Positions 48,001 through 61,000 of a DNA stretch of 64,000 bases are shown one piece after another (positions within the stretch are counted from its first letter, which is position 1; each line of letters opens with the position of its first letter). The notes below the pieces were generated by a model. That model was not told the origin of the DNA. It worked only from the letters and a program-made list of their open reading frames with translations, and did no database searches. The translations under genes and the position numbers were made by a program. The DNA comes from Chrysaora quinquecirrha (Eukaryota; Cnidaria; Scyphozoa; Semaeostomeae; Pelagiidae), in contig JACTAT010000044.1 in NCBI GenBank assembly GCA_014526335.1, positions 2,796,529 through 2,860,528 of the forward strand, given 5' to 3'.

Positions 48001-49270
48001 TACCTAACCAACTAAGAAAAAAACTAGCAAACTAACTCTGTTTCTTACTAATTTACAAACATACAAGCTATGCTTGCAAGCTAACTAACAATTTTACTAT
48101 CTAACTAACTAACTAAACAATATATAAACTCGCTACCATCTAATTTACTAACAAACTAACTTACTAACTAACCAACTAACAAACCAAATAACTAACGAAC
48201 TAAGTAAATATCTCTGTATCATTCTAACTAAGAAACATACAAGCTAAGCTTGCAAGCTAGGTAAATTACTAACATACTAACTAATTATCTAGCAAACTAA
48301 CTAACTAACTAATTAAATAACTAATTAACAAGCCAGCTAGGTAACAAACTAACTAACTTACTAACCAATTAAATAACCAACTAATCAACTAACTCTGAGT
48401 CTTACTAACTTACTAACATACAAACTATGCTTCCAAGCTAACTAACAAGTTTACTATCTAACTAAGTAACTAACAAACCAACAGACAAATTCGCTAGCTA
48501 TTTAATTTAGCAACTAAATAATTAACTAACTAAGAAACTAACTAACTAACCAAATAAGGAACAAACTAGCTTACTAACTTTGTATCTTACTTACTAACAA
48601 ACATACAAGCTATGCTTGCAAGTTAACTAAGAAGCTTACTAACTAACTAACTAATTATTCAACAAACTAACAAACTCTGTATCTTACTAACCAACTAACA
48701 TACAAGCTATGGTTGCAAGCTAACTAACAAGCTTAATAACTATCTAACTAACTACCTAACATTCAAACGCGCTAACTATTCAATTTACTAACAAACTTAC
48801 GTACTAACTACCTAAGATACTAAGTGTTCTTGTTAGTTAGTTATTTGATTAGTTAATTAGTAAGTTTGTTAGATAGTTGGTTAGTTTTTTATTAAATTAG
48901 TTAGCTTGCATGCATAGATTGTATGTTTGTTAGTTAGAAAGATACAGAGTTAATAAGCTAGTTTCTTTCTTAGTTAGTTAGTTAGTTAGTTAGTTAGTAA
49001 GCTTGTTAGTTAGCTTGCAAGCATAGTTTGTATGTTAGTTAGTTAGTAAACTAGAGGTTTAATTAGTTAGTTGGTTACTTAGTTGGTTTGTTTGTCAGTT
49101 AGTTTGTTGGCTAGTTAGTTAGTTAGTTTGTTGGTTAGGTAGTTACTTTGTTGGTAAATTAGATAGTTTGCGAGTTTCTTTGTTAGTTAGTTAGTTAGTT
49201 AGTAAGCAATCTGGTTAGCTAGGTTGTAAGCATAGTATGTATGTTTGTTACTAAGTAAGATAGAGAGTTG

Positions 49271-49309
<39 letters not shown>

Positions 49310-50101
49310 GAATAGTTAGTTAGTTAGTTATTTAGTAAGTTAGTTTTTTAGCCTAATTGAAAAGTTAGCGAGTTTGTTTATTTGTTATTCAGTTTGATAG
49401 TTAGTAAGCTTGTTTGTAAGCTTTGAAGCAAAGCATTTATCTTAGCTAGTTAGTAAGATACAGAGTTAGTTTGTTAGTTTGTAACTTATGAGGTTAGTTA
49501 GTTAGTTAGTTAGTTGGTAGGCTTGTTAGTTATTTTGCAAGCATAGCTAGTATGTTTGTTAGTTAATAAAATACAGAGTTAGTTAATTAGTTTGTTACAT
49601 AGTTTGTTAGTTAGCTAGTTTGTTATTTAGTTAGCTAATTAGTTAGATAGTTAGTTGATTAGTTATTTAGTTTGTTAGTAAGAAAGATAGATTGTGAGCT
49701 TGTTTGTTAGTCAGTTAGTTAGTTAGTTAGTAAACAGGTTAGTTAGGTTACAAGCAATGCTTGTATTTCAGTTAGTTTGTTAGTAGGATAGATTGTTAGA
49801 TAGTTAATTGGATAGTAAGTTAGCTAGTTAGTAAGTTAGTTAGTTAGTTAGTTTGTTAGTTAGTTAGTTTGGTAGTTTCTTATTATATTGAATAGCTAGC
49901 GAGTTCGTTTGTTTGATAGCTGGTTTGTTAGTAACCATGCAAACTAACCAACTAAGAAACAAACTAGCAAACTAACTCCGTATCTTACTAACTAACAAAC
50001 ATATAAGCTATGCTTGCAAGCTAACTAACAATCTTAGTATTGTAACTAACTAACTAACTAATCAATATATAAACTCGCTACTATCTAATTTACTAACAAA
50101 C

Positions 50102-50145
<44 letters not shown>

Positions 50146-51577
50146 AACTAACAAACTAAGTAACTAATGAAGTAACTAAATATCTCTGTTTCTTACTAAC
50201 TAAGTAACATACAAGCTTTGCTTGCCAGCTAACTAAAATACTAACATACTAACTAACTATCTAACAAACTAACTAACTAACCAATCAAATAACTAACTAA
50301 CAATCAAGCTAAGTAACAAACTAATTAACTTACAAACCAATTAAATAACCAACTAACTAACCAACTCAGAATCTTACTAACTAACTAACATACAAACTAT
50401 GCTTCCAAGCTAACTAACAAGCTTACTAACTAACTAAGTAACTAACAATCCAAAAACAAATTTGCTAGCTATTTAATTTACCAATTAAATGATTAACTAA
50501 CTAAGCAACTAACTAACTAACAAACTAAGGAACAAACTAGCTAACTAACTTTGTATCTTACTAACAAACAAAGATACAAGCTATGCTTGCAAGCTAACTA
50601 AGAAGCTTACTAACTAGCTAACTAATTATCGAACTAACTAACTAACTCTGTATTTTACTAACCAACTAACATACAAGCATTGTTGCAATCTAACTAACAA
50701 GCTTAATAAATATCTGACTTACTAACTAACATTCAAACGCGGTAACTTTTTAATTTACTACCAAACTAACGTACTAACTAACTAACTTACTAAGTATTTA
50801 TGTTAGTTAGTTATTTGTTTAGTTAGTTAGTAAGTTTGTTAGATAGTTGGGTAGTTTGTTAGTAATTTAGTTAGCTTGCAAGCATAGTTTGTATGATAAT
50901 TAGTTATGAAGATACAGAGTTATTTAGTTGGTTCGTAAATTAATTAGTTTGTTAGTTGCTTAAATAGTAAATTAGTTAGTTTGTTAGTTAGTTAATTAGT
51001 TTGTTAGTAAATTAGATAAATAGCGAGTTTTTCTATTGGTTAGTTAGTTAGTTAGTTAGTTAGTAAGCTTGTTAGATAGCTTACAAGCATAGTTTGTTTG
51101 TTAGTTAGTTATTCAGATGCAGAGTTAGCTAGTTAGTTGGTTATTCAATTGGTTTGTAAGTTAGTTAGTTTGTTACTTAGTTGACCTGCTACTTAGTTAT
51201 TTTGTAAATAAGTTAGTTAGTTAGTTTGCTAGATAGTTAAATAATTTTTTAGTGATTTTGTTAACTTACGAGCATAGTTTGTATGTTAGTTAGTTAGTAA
51301 ACTAGAGGTTTAGTTAGTGAATTGGTTACTTAATTGGTTTGTTAGTTAGTTAGTTGGGTAGTTAGTTCGTTAGTTGGTTAGTTTATTAGTTAGTTAGTGT
51401 GTTGGTATATTAGATAGTTTGTGAGTGTGTTTGTTTGTTAGTAAGTTAGTTAGTTATTGACCTAGTTAGTTAGTTTGCAAGCATAACTTGTATGTTAGTT
51501 AGTTAGTAGGATATAGAGTTTGTTAGTTAGTTGGTTAGTTAGTTGGTTAAGTAGCTAGTTAGTTAGTTGACTTGTTG

Positions 51578-51609
<32 letters not shown>

Positions 51610-51873
51610 CTTAGTTAGTTTGTTGGTTTGTTTGTTAGTTAGAAATTTGGTTAGTTAGGTTGCAAGCATAGCTTGTATTTTAGTAAGTGAGTAAGATACA
51701 AAGTTAGTTAGTTAGTTGGTTAATTAGTTGGCTTGATAGCTAGTTAGTTAGTTTTTAAGTGAATTAGATAGTGTGTGACTTTGTTCGTTAGATTTTTAGT
51801 TAGTTAGTTAGTAAGCTAGTTAGTTAGGTTGCTAGCATTGCTCGTATGTTGGTTAGTTAGTAAGATATAGAGT

Positions 51874-51904
<31 letters not shown>

Positions 51905-52336
51905 TTAGTTAGTTGAATAGGTAGATTGTTAGTTAGTTAGTAAGTTAGTTTGCTAGTAAATTAAATAGCTAGCCAGTTGTTTGTTGGTTATTTTGTAAGT
52001 TTGTTATTCAGCTTGTCAGCTAGTATTCAAGTATAGGTTGTATGTTAGTTAGTTAGTAAACTACAGAGTTAGTTAGCTAATTGGTTACTTAATTGGTTTG
52101 TTAGTTAGTTAGTTGGGTAGTTAGTTCGTTAGTTGGTTAGTTTGTTAGTTAGTTAGTGTGTTGGTATATTAGATAGTTTGTGAGTGTGTTTGTTTGATAG
52201 TAAGTTAGTTAGTTATTGACCTAGTTAGTTAGTTTGCAAGCATAACTTGTATGTTAGTTAGTTAGTAGGATATAGAGTTTGTTAGTTAGTTGGTTAGTTA
52301 GCTGGTTAAGTAGCTAGTTAGTTAGTTGACTTGTTG

Positions 52337-52368
<32 letters not shown>

Positions 52369-52510
52369 CTTAGTTAGTTTGTTGGTTTGTTTGTTAGTTA
52401 GATAGCTAGCGAGATTTTTATTGGTAAGTTAGTTTGTTAGCTTGCAAGCATAGCTTGTATATATGTAAGTTAGTAAGATACAGAGTTAGTAAGCTAGTTT
52501 GTTACTTAGT

Positions 52511-52541
<31 letters not shown>

Positions 52542-53011
52542 TTAGTAAATTAGATAGTTTGCAAGCTTGCTTGTATGTTAGGTAGTTGGTAAGATAGAGT
52601 GTTAGTTAGTTAGTTGGGTAGTAAGTTTGTTAGTTATTTAATTACTTGGTTAGTTAGTTAATTAGTTAGTTAGTTAGTTAGCTACTTTGTTAGTAACTTA
52701 GATAGTTTGCAAGTTTGTTTATTATTTAGATAATTAGTTAGTTAGTAAGCTAGTTTGTTAGTTTGTAAGCATAGCTTGTATGTTTGTTAGCTAGTGAAAT
52801 TCAGAGTTAGTTAGTTAGTTTTTACTTAGTTGGTTACTTAGTTAGTAAATTGGTTAGTTAGTTAGTTTGTTAGCTGGTTAGTTAGTTACTTAGTTATTTA
52901 GTTAGTTAGTTTTTTAGCTTGTTAGTATGAAAAATAGTTTGCATCCCTGTTTGTTAATTAATTATTTAGTTAGTTTGTAAACTGGGTAGTTAGGTTGCAA
53001 GCAATGTTTGC
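45017..53011. repeat. Satellite with alternating CTAA/TTAG blocks (dyad higher-order units)
   Basis: Approximate blocks: CTAA 45017-45320, TTAG 45330-46660, CTAA 46660-47470, TTAG 47480-47990, CTAA 47990-48825, TTAG 48830-49930, CTAA 49935-50795, TTAG 50800-53011. The CTAA-to-TTAG switch recurs with the same flanks: acattcaaacgcgctaact ... taacttactaagt, then gttagttagttatttg. These lie at about 45320, 47475, 48825 and 50800, so the inverted pair itself is part of a repeating unit of ~1.3-2.1 kb. No gene. Confidence 0.9.
51322..52402 (-). repeat. Tandem 759-bp duplication inside satellite
   Basis: The ~320-bp segment starting ttggttacttaattggttt at 51322 recurs nearly unchanged at 52081, including the uncommon words gtgtgttggtatattagatag and gcaagcataacttgtatg. 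A recent local duplication. Confidence 0.8.
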
Positions 53012-53405
53012 AGAAGCGGACTGTTGCCTTAATTTTTTTTGAATAACTTGTTATTTAAAAAAAACTCACCCCATTTTCTGCATTATATTAAATAAGTATT
53101 CCATTTTAAAGATCTAAAGCCATGGGCGCACATTAGGGGGGTGTTATATTCCCCAATTTTTATCAGTAGGTCCATTCGGTCTAAAACTTTTACCTTATTT
53201 GGTGGCCTATTATAAGGGGTCTTGAAGGCGCCAAACCGTGAAAAAGTCAGCTTAAAGACGCAATCCATTGTCAAAAAAGTGGCTAACCTGCTGCGGATTA
53301 ACTTCACTCATGGTCATATAATTAAGGGCTCTAGTAGCTTGTCAATCGAAATATATCCTGTTGCTTGTCCACTTGATCGCTCATTTACTTCTCCTACTTG
53401 GCTAT
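53012..53405 (+). mobile_element. LINE-like 3' fragment (copy 1, interrupted)
   Basis: Non-satellite block starting cagaagcggactgttgcc and reaching ctcctacttggctatttct, where the fold-back element begins. The copy at 61970-62380 continues into a (tatttct)n-like tail, typical of a non-LTR retroelement 3' end. No reverse-transcriptase motif is present. Class is uncertain. Confidence 0.45.
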
Positions 53406-53417
53406 TTCTGAAAAAGG

Positions 53418-53705
53418 GAACAAGAGGAACGAGGAGAAATGAAGGTGAACAAGGAGAAATGAAAAGTAACTACAAGGAACAAAGAGGAGCAAGGAGAAAT
53501 AATGAGGAACAAGGAAAAATGAAGAGGAACGAAGAGAAATAAAGAGGAACGACGAGAAACAAAGAGGAACCAGGAGGAATTAAGAGGAACGGGGAAGAAT
53601 GAAGAAGAACGAAGAGGAATGAAGAGGAACAAGGAGGAATGAAGACGAACAAGGAGGAATAAAGAGAAACGGAGATGAACAAAGAGGAACGGGGAGAAAT
53701 AGGGA
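53418..53705. repeat. Minisatellite, ~20-bp GAGGAAC unit (left arm)
   Basis: About fourteen degenerate units of the form gaagaggaacaaggaggaat. The complementary array (attcctccttgttcctcttc type) is at 55720-55940 in the right arm. Confidence 0.85.
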
Positions 53706-54484
53706 GAGTAACTACAGAGCAATAACTACTGAAATAAGTGTGAATTACCTTTGTATTGTATATCTGTGCTATTGCTTTTACTATCTTTTTGAATTATTTT
53801 ATATCAACCGATCATATTACCTGATCATGTTTTCATAATACCCGATTCTCCCTTTTTGTAATTGATAAGGAGGAAATATGAAAATTAATGGAGATATGAC
53901 GTTGAAAATAGCTGTATGATATAATATATGCTCGTATTTGTGCACCTGCAATCTTTTGGGATTATTTCTTTAACCCATATATGCAGAAACTTTCTTATTC
54001 CCCTTTATTGATAGGTAGAACCAATTACTAAAATGAGGAATAGTGTGATTATTAAATACGATGACATAATTAGAATGTTAATCGCCCATTAGTCTGGTTT
54101 GATTAGTCTGTGTCATTTGTCTGGCAGCAAGGCTTTTGTAAAAGAAATTCCAACAGCTTGTAATCATTTTCTATTTTATTTCAAGTTCAGATTTCAAGGA
54201 AATTCGTGTTACTCTTTTGCTGATTATCTTTGTATTCATGTCATGCCACATCGCTTTTTTAAACATTCAAGGCATATTTCATTCAAAATTTGCTCTTTTT
54301 CATCGCAAGGAGGCATTCACTTTTTATTTTGCCAGCACGAGAGCAACCTCGTCCTTATCCACATCTCATACTGTACATCTTTGCTTAAAACCTTGTTTTG
54401 CTTTAGTGTGGCCTAAATACTGTACTTGGGATATTGAATGCCTTGTTTATAGGAAAAGGGGTTTACGAAATATTAATTATTATT

Positions 54485-55240
54485 TATTTGCTTTCATATT
54501 TCCTTGCTTCTATATTTTCTTGCTTCCATACTTTTTGCTTCTGTATTTTCTTACATCTATATTTTCTTGCTTCCATATTTTCTTGCTTTTATATTTTCTT
54601 GCTTCCATATTTTCTTGCTTCAATATATTCTTGCTTCCATATTTTCTTGCTTCTATATTTTCTTGCTTCCATATTTTCTTGCTTTTATGTTTTCTTGCTC
54701 CCATATTTTCTTGCTTCTATATTTTCTTGCTTCCATATTTTCTTGCTTCTGTATTTTCTTGCTTCTTTATTTTCTTGCTTCAATATATTCTTGCTTCCAT
54801 ATTTTCTTGCTTCTATATTTTCTTGCTTCTATATTTTCTTGCTTCCATATTTTCTTGATTCTGTACTTTCTTGCTTCCATATCTTCTTGCTTTTATATTT
54901 TCTTGCTTCCATATTTTCTTGCTTCTATATTTTCTTGCTTCCATATTTTCTTGCTTCTATATTTTCTTGCATTCATATTTTTTTGCTTCTACATTTTCTT
55001 GCTTCCATATTTTCTTGCTTCCATATTTTCTTTCTTCAATATATTCTTGCTTCAATATTTTTTGCTTGTATATTTTCTTGCTTCAATATATTCTTGGTTG
55101 CCTATTTTCTTGCTTCAATATTTTCGTGCTTCCATATTTTTTTGCGTTCATATATTCTTGCTTCGATATTTTCTTGCTTCCTCATTTTCTTGCTTCAATA
55201 TATTCTTGCTTCCATATTTTCTTGCTTCAAATTTTCTTGA
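54485..55240. repeat. Minisatellite, 16-bp unit ttgcttcYatattttc, ~46 copies
   Basis: Sixteen-base units alternating ttgcttccatattttc and ttgcttctatattttc with occasional caatatattc variants. Sixteen is not a multiple of three, so all three forward frames stay open as a 16-residue hydrophobic periodic peptide. That is why long frames appear here; I do not call a protein. Confidence 0.92.
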
Positions 55241-55719
55241 AATCTGAACTTGAAATAAGCAGAAAAAGATTACAAGCTGTTGGAATTTTTTTTAACAAAA
55301 GGCTTGACGCCAGACAAATGACACAGATTAATCAAACCAGACTAATGGGCAATTAACAATCTAATTATGTCATCGTACTTAGTAATCACACTATTCCTAA
55401 TTTTGATAATTTGTTCTAGCTATTATTAAAAGGAGGAATAAGAAAGTTTCTGCATATACGGGTTTAAGAAATAATCCCAAAATTTTGCAGGTGCACAACT
55501 AAGAGCATATATTATATCATACAGCTGTTTTCAACCTCATATCTCCAGTAATTTTCATATTCCCCCTTTATCAATTACTAAATTGGAGAATCGGGTAATA
55601 TGTAAACTCGAACAGATGGATATTAAAACAACTCGACAAGATAGAAAACGCAATAGAACAGGTATATACAATAGAAAAGAAATTCACACTAATTTCTGTA
55701 GTTATTGCTCTTCGTTCGT

Positions 55720-55940
55720 CTTCCTTCCTTTTCATTCCTTCTTGTTCCTCTTCATTCCTTCTTGTTCCTCTTCATTCCTCCTCGTTTGTCTTTATTGCTC
55801 CTTGTTCCTCTTTATTCCTTCTCATTCATCTTCATTCCTCCTCGTTTCTCTTCATTCCTCCTCGTTCCTCTCCATTCTTCTTCATTTCTCTCCATTCCTC
55901 TTCATTCCTCCTCGCTCCTCTTGTTCCTCTTTTTAAAAAT
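55720..55940. repeat. Minisatellite, complementary GTTCCTC array (right arm)
   Basis: Degenerate ttcattcctcctcgttcctc units, the reverse complement of 53418-53705, forming the outer part of the right arm. Confidence 0.85.
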
Positions 55941-55945
55941 AGCCT

Positions 55946-56900
55946 TTCCTACTTCATTTTCAAGCGCCACAGAACCCTCTTCACGCACATTTCTTGTGAA
56001 ATTTAGAATTTTTTCCGCTTAATAGCCGCAGCCGCATGCAAATCTAACAATCACAATCTATCCAGGGCAGTTAAAATTGATTTTGGTCCAATTCGAATTG
56101 AAAAAGTACGGGACCAACACAGCGCTTTAGATGAAAACAATGCACATAAATCATTATTGGAATGTGTAGAACAATTTAAGATGCCTGATTTAAAGACCAA
56201 TTGATTCAATAATAAAATAATGGCGTTGTGTGCTGAAACAATCTATTTGCTCATCTAAGTTGAAGTCGTTTCTGAAGTTTTTTGTAACGTATTATGAAAA
56301 AAATGCTAACATAATCCTGGTATTTTGACAAATTTTCCGGGAGCATGCCCCCAATCCCCATAGATGGTTTTGGCTTACACTGCTCACAAGTCACCATTGA
56401 AAAGATGAATCTACACTGGACACTGGTCCACCTATTCTATTTCCATACGAATATGTATACCATTCATTACTTCCTAGGCTTCATAAACATTTCTTCAATT
56501 TAGGCTTGTCTGATTAAGTATACTTTTTTCCTTTCAAGTAAAAGTCATAGGCAATCAGACCTCATCTCCTAGGGTAGAGAAGTTGCTTTCTCTGTAGAAT
56601 CTTGAAAGATAGTTAATGTCTGGATAACTGGTATTTTCTTAATGAAGCATTTTCGAGCTTCTAAATGGTGTTGTTTTAAAAATGGAGCCCAATTTTGCTT
56701 GCTTTGCTCGTAGCCCTAATTCTTTACCATTTGGGGCAGTCAATTGGGTGAGATTTAAAAAAGAATTATGCATTTGTATCAAAAAATAACTGATTCTCGA
56801 CCACATGAAAGTTACGAGGCCTATCTTATTAGCCCCAAAGTTAAGCAGTATGGCATCCTTTTGGCTGCTTTTCCCAGTGGGATGAATGGTAGCTAGTCCA
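55946..56900. other. Unassigned non-satellite sequence
   Basis: AT-rich single-copy-looking DNA between the fold-back element and satellite. A weak 5S-rRNA-like word order (cgacca, then aaagttaagca, then gggatgaatggt) lies at 56798-56892. No ORF of note. Confidence 0.5.
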
Positions 56901-57053
56901 CCACTAAATGCTTGTATGTTAGTTAATTAGTAGGTAGGAGAGAGTGTTAGTTAGTTAGTTGGGTATATAGTTAGTTATTTAGTTAGTCTTTAGGTAGTTA
57001 GGTTGTTAGTTTGCTAGTTTGTTAGTAAATTAGATAGTTTGTTTGTATGTTAA

Positions 57054-57102
<49 letters not shown>

Positions 57103-60100
57103 AAGCTAGTTAGTTAGTTTGTAAGCATAGCTTGTATGTAAGTTACTTAGTAAGATACAGAGTTAGTTAGTTGGTAAGTTAGTTAGTTACTTAGTTGATT
57201 AGTTAGTAATTTAGTTAGTTAAGTTGTTAGTTGGTTAGCTAGTTAGTTTCGTAGTAAATTAGATAGTTTGCAAGTTTGTTTGTTAGTTAGATAGTTAGTT
57301 TGTTAGTAATCTAGTTAGTTGGTTTGCAAGCATAGCATTTATGGTAGAAAGATAGTAAGAAACAAAGTTATTTAGTTAGTTGGTTAGTTAGTTAGTTTGT
57401 TAGTTGGTTAGTTAGTTATTTAGTCAGTTAGTTAGTTATTTAGTTAGTTAGTTAGTTTGTTAGTTTGTTAGCTTGTAAGTTAGCTGGCAAGCATTGCTTG
57501 TATGTTAATTAGTTAGTAAACTACAGAGTTAGTTACTTAGTTTGTTACTTGGTAAGTTTGTTAGTAAAAACGATGGTTGGCGAGTTTGTTTTATTGGTTA
57601 GTCAGTTAGTTAGTTAGTAAGCTAGTTAGTTAGTTTGCAAGCATAGCTTGTATGTTAGTAAGTTAGTAAGATAAAGAGTTAGTTAGATAGTTGGTTAGTT
57701 AGTTAGTTAATTATTTAGTTAGTTGGTTAGTTAGTTAGTTAGTTCGTTAGTGAGTTAGTTAGTTTGTTAGTTTAGTAGTAATTTAGATTGCTAAAAAGTA
57801 AGTTTGTTGGTTAGTTAGTTATTTAGTTAGTAAGCTTGTTTGTTAGCTTGCAAGCGTAGCTTGTATGTTAGCTAGTTAGTAAAATACAGAGTTACTTTGT
57901 TAGTTCGTCACTTATGAGGTTAGTTAGTTAATTAGTTGGTTAGTTAATTTCTTAGTAAACTAGATAGTTTGAAAGCTTTTTTGTTAGTTAGTTTGTTAGT
58001 TAGTTAGTAAGCTGGTTAGATATGTTGCAAGTATAGCTTGTATGTTAGTTAGTTGGTAAGATACAGAGGTGGTCAGTAAAATGCAGAGTTAGTTAGTTTG
58101 TTGGTTAGTTGCTTAATTAGTTAGTTAGTTAGTCAGTTAGTTAGCTAGTTAGTTAGCGAGTTTGTCTGTTGGTTAGTTAGTTAGTTAGTTAGTTAGTCAT
58201 TAAGCTTGTTAGTTAGCTCACAAACATAGCTTTTATGTTAGTTAGTTAGTAAAATACAGAGTTAATTAGTTAGTTGGTTAGTTAGATTGTTAGTAAACTA
58301 GATAGTTTGGAAGCTTGTTTTTAGTTAGTTTGTTAGTTAGTAGGTAGGCTAGTTTGATAGGTAGCAAGCCTAGCTGGTATCTTAGTTAGTGAGTATCATA
58401 CAGAGTTAGTTAGTTTGTTTGTTAGATGGTTTATTAGTTAGTTAGTTGGTTAGATAGTTAGTTAGTTGGTTAGTTAGTTAGTTGGTTTGTTTGTTAGTAA
58501 ATTGATAGTTTGCGAGTTTTTTGTTAGTTAGTTAGTTAGATAGTTAGTAAGCTGGTTACATAGATTGCAAGCAATGCCTGTATGTTAGTTAGTTAGTAAG
58601 ATAGAGTGTTAGTTAGTAAGTTAGGTAATTAGTTATTTAGTAAGTTAATTAGTTTTTAAGTAAATTAGATAGTTAGCGCGTTTGTTCGTTTGTTAGATTG
58701 TTATTTAGTTAGTAAGCTGGCTAGTTAGGTTGCAAGCATAGCTTGTTTGTTAGATAGTTATCAAGATACAAAGTTAGTTAGTTGGGTACTTACTTGGACT
58801 GTTAGTTAGTTAATTCATTAGTTTGTTAGTTAGTTAGTAATTTAGTTAGTTAGTTAGTTAGTTGGTTAGTTAGTTAGTTAGTTAGTTAGTTTGTTAGTAA
58901 ATACAAAAGTTAGTTAGCTTGTTTGTAAGTTTGCTAGTTATTTAGTTTGTATGCTGGTTAGATAGTTTGCGAGTATAGCTTTTATGTTTGTTATTAAGTA
59001 AGATAGAGATTTAGTTAGTTGATATGTTAAATAGCTTGTTGATTAGTTAGTTAGTTGGATATTAAGTTAGTAACCTGTTTAGTTAGGTTGGAAGCATGCC
59101 TTGTATGTTAGTTAGTTAGTAAGACAGAGAGTTAGTTTGTTAATTTGTTGTTTAGTTAGTTAGTTGGTTGATTGGTTAGTTACTTAGTTAGTTAGGTAGT
59201 TAGTTAGTTAGTTATTTAGCTAGTTAGTTAGTTTTGCCTGTTAGTCAGTAATCTAAGTAGTGAGTTTGATAACTATTTAAATAGTCAGTTAAGTAGACAG
59301 TCAGTTAGTTGCTTAGTTAGTTAGTAAGTTAGTTAGCAAGTGTTTTAGTTAATTAGTTGCTTAGTTAGTTAGTAAGTTAGTTAGCAAGTGTTTTAGTTTA
59401 TTAGTTAATTAGTTAGTTAGGTAGTTACAATGTTAATTTGCTGGTTAGATAGTTATTTAGTTAGTTAGTTAATTAGTTAGTTAGTTAGTTACTTAGGAAA
59501 CTAGCTTGTTAGTTAGATATTTATTTATTAAGTTAGTTACCTAGCTAGTTAATCAGTTTGTTAGTTGGTTAGTTAGTTAGTTGCTTTAAAACATGGTAAC
59601 TTAGGCAGTTAGCTAGTTTGTTAGTTAATTAGTTACATAATTGGTTATTTAGTTAGTTAGTCAGGTGGTTAGTCCGCCAGTTGGTCAGTTAGTGACTTTG
59701 TTTTTTTTTTACTAAGCAAGCAAGCATATCTTGTGTTTTAATTAGTAAGATACTTAGTTAGTTTGTTAGCTAGTTAGTTACTTTGTAAGTGAACTTAGTA
59801 AATGGTTAGTTAGTTATAAGTTTGTAAGCTAGTTAGATACTAAGTAAGTTGGTTAAATACTAAGTAAGTTAGCTTAATAGGTACCTAGTTTGTTAGCTAG
59901 TTAGTTAGTTATCTAGTTGGCTATTTAATTAGTTAGTTAGTTAGTAAGTTTGTTAATAAGTGAATTAGTTTGTTAGTGATTTTAGTAACTTGTTAGCTCT
60001 TAGTTAGTTAGTTATAAAGTTATTTATTTGGTAAGTTAGTTAGTTAATAATATAGTTAATTAGTTAAGTAATTAGCTAGTTGTATAGTTAGCAAGCACAG

Positions 60101-60610
60101 CTCAACTTATATGTTGCTTAGTTAGTAAGTTAGTTAGTTGGTTTGATAGATAGTTAGGTAATTAATTAGTTAGATAGTAAGCAAGCGAGCATGGGTATTA
60201 TGTTGGCTAGCTAGATAGTTACATAGCTAGTTAGCATGTTTAAAAGTAACTCACAAGTTAGTTAGATAGTTAGGTAGTTCGTAAACCATTTGGGCTATTT
60301 GTAGGATAGATTGTTACTTAATTAGTTAGTACAGTAGTTAGTTAATAAGCAGGCATACCTTGTATGTTGGTTAGCTAGTTAGTTAGTTAGCTAGTTATTT
60401 AGTGATTATTTTTATTTTTTTGTTAGTTAGTTAGTTAGTTAGTTAGTTTGTTAGTTTGTTAGTTAGTTACCTAGCTAGTTATTTAGTTATTTGGTTGGTT
60501 AAGCAGAAAGTTGCTTAGTAACTTGGTAAGTTAGACAGTTAGTTAATTAGTTAGTTAGTTAGTTAGCTAGTTAATTAGCTAGTTAGTTAGTTAGTTAATT
60601 ATAAAGTAAG
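56901..60610 (-). repeat. Satellite, TTAG orientation
   Basis: Long TTAG block with gcaagcatagcttgtatgtt words. Inside it gttgcttagttagttagtaa...aagtgtttta is tandemly duplicated at 59308-59400. No gene. Confidence 0.93.
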
Positions 60611-61000
60611 TTACTAAGTAATTAATAACTTACTAACTAACCAGCATACAAGCAATGCTAGCAAACTAAATAAATAGCTTACTATCTAACTAATTAACTA
60701 ACTAAGTAAGTAACTAACTAGCTTTCTAATTGTTGAACTTATTAATTAACTAAATAACTACCTAACCAACTAACTAACAAACAATTTAACTACCTACGTA
60801 ACTAACTAACTAACTGTTTAACTAACTAACTAACTAACTAATAAACTAATGCGTAAACCCACCAACTAACTTACTTACTAACTAAGCTGCGCTGCCAAAC
60901 CAAACAACAAGTTTACTAACTAACTAATTATCTAACTAACTAACTAACTAACTAAGTAACTAACTAACTAACAAACTAACTAACTAACAGACTAACCAAC
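60611..61000 (+). repeat. Satellite, CTAA orientation, up to second gap
   Basis: The orientation switches near 60610 (agtaagttactaagtaattaataacttact, itself a dyad) and runs to the gap. Confidence 0.92.

Larger units (their letters stand above)
53410..55945. mobile_element. 2.5-kb fold-back element with long inverted arms
   Basis: Left arm about 53410-54207 and right arm about 55228-55945 are inverted copies. Matching words include gagcaataactact, attaatcaaaccagact, ccaacagcttgtaatc and atttcaagttcagatttcaa, with their complements. The outer part of each arm is a GAGGAAC-type 20-bp minisatellite and the core is a 16-bp minisatellite. No transposase. The architecture resembles FB/Galileo-type fold-back elements with modular arms. 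The open frames across it are low-complexity by-products. Confidence 0.75.

Noticed and set aside
53083..53307. 74-codon minus-strand frame conserved at 62036-62260
   Set aside because: Conservation is explained by the segmental or haplotype duplication; no domain, and it overlaps a LINE-like fragment on the other strand.
53402..53722. Minus-strand Ser/Phe/Leu-rich open frames, and the similar ones at 55583-56022
   Set aside because: By-products of the GAGGAAC minisatellite and its complement in the fold-back arms.
54217..55356. Three overlapping long open frames (161-268 codons) of hydrophobic, Phe/Leu/Ser-rich periodic protein
   Set aside because: They are the three frames of one 16-bp minisatellite; the period not divisible by three keeps all frames open. 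No domain, signal or start context supports translation.
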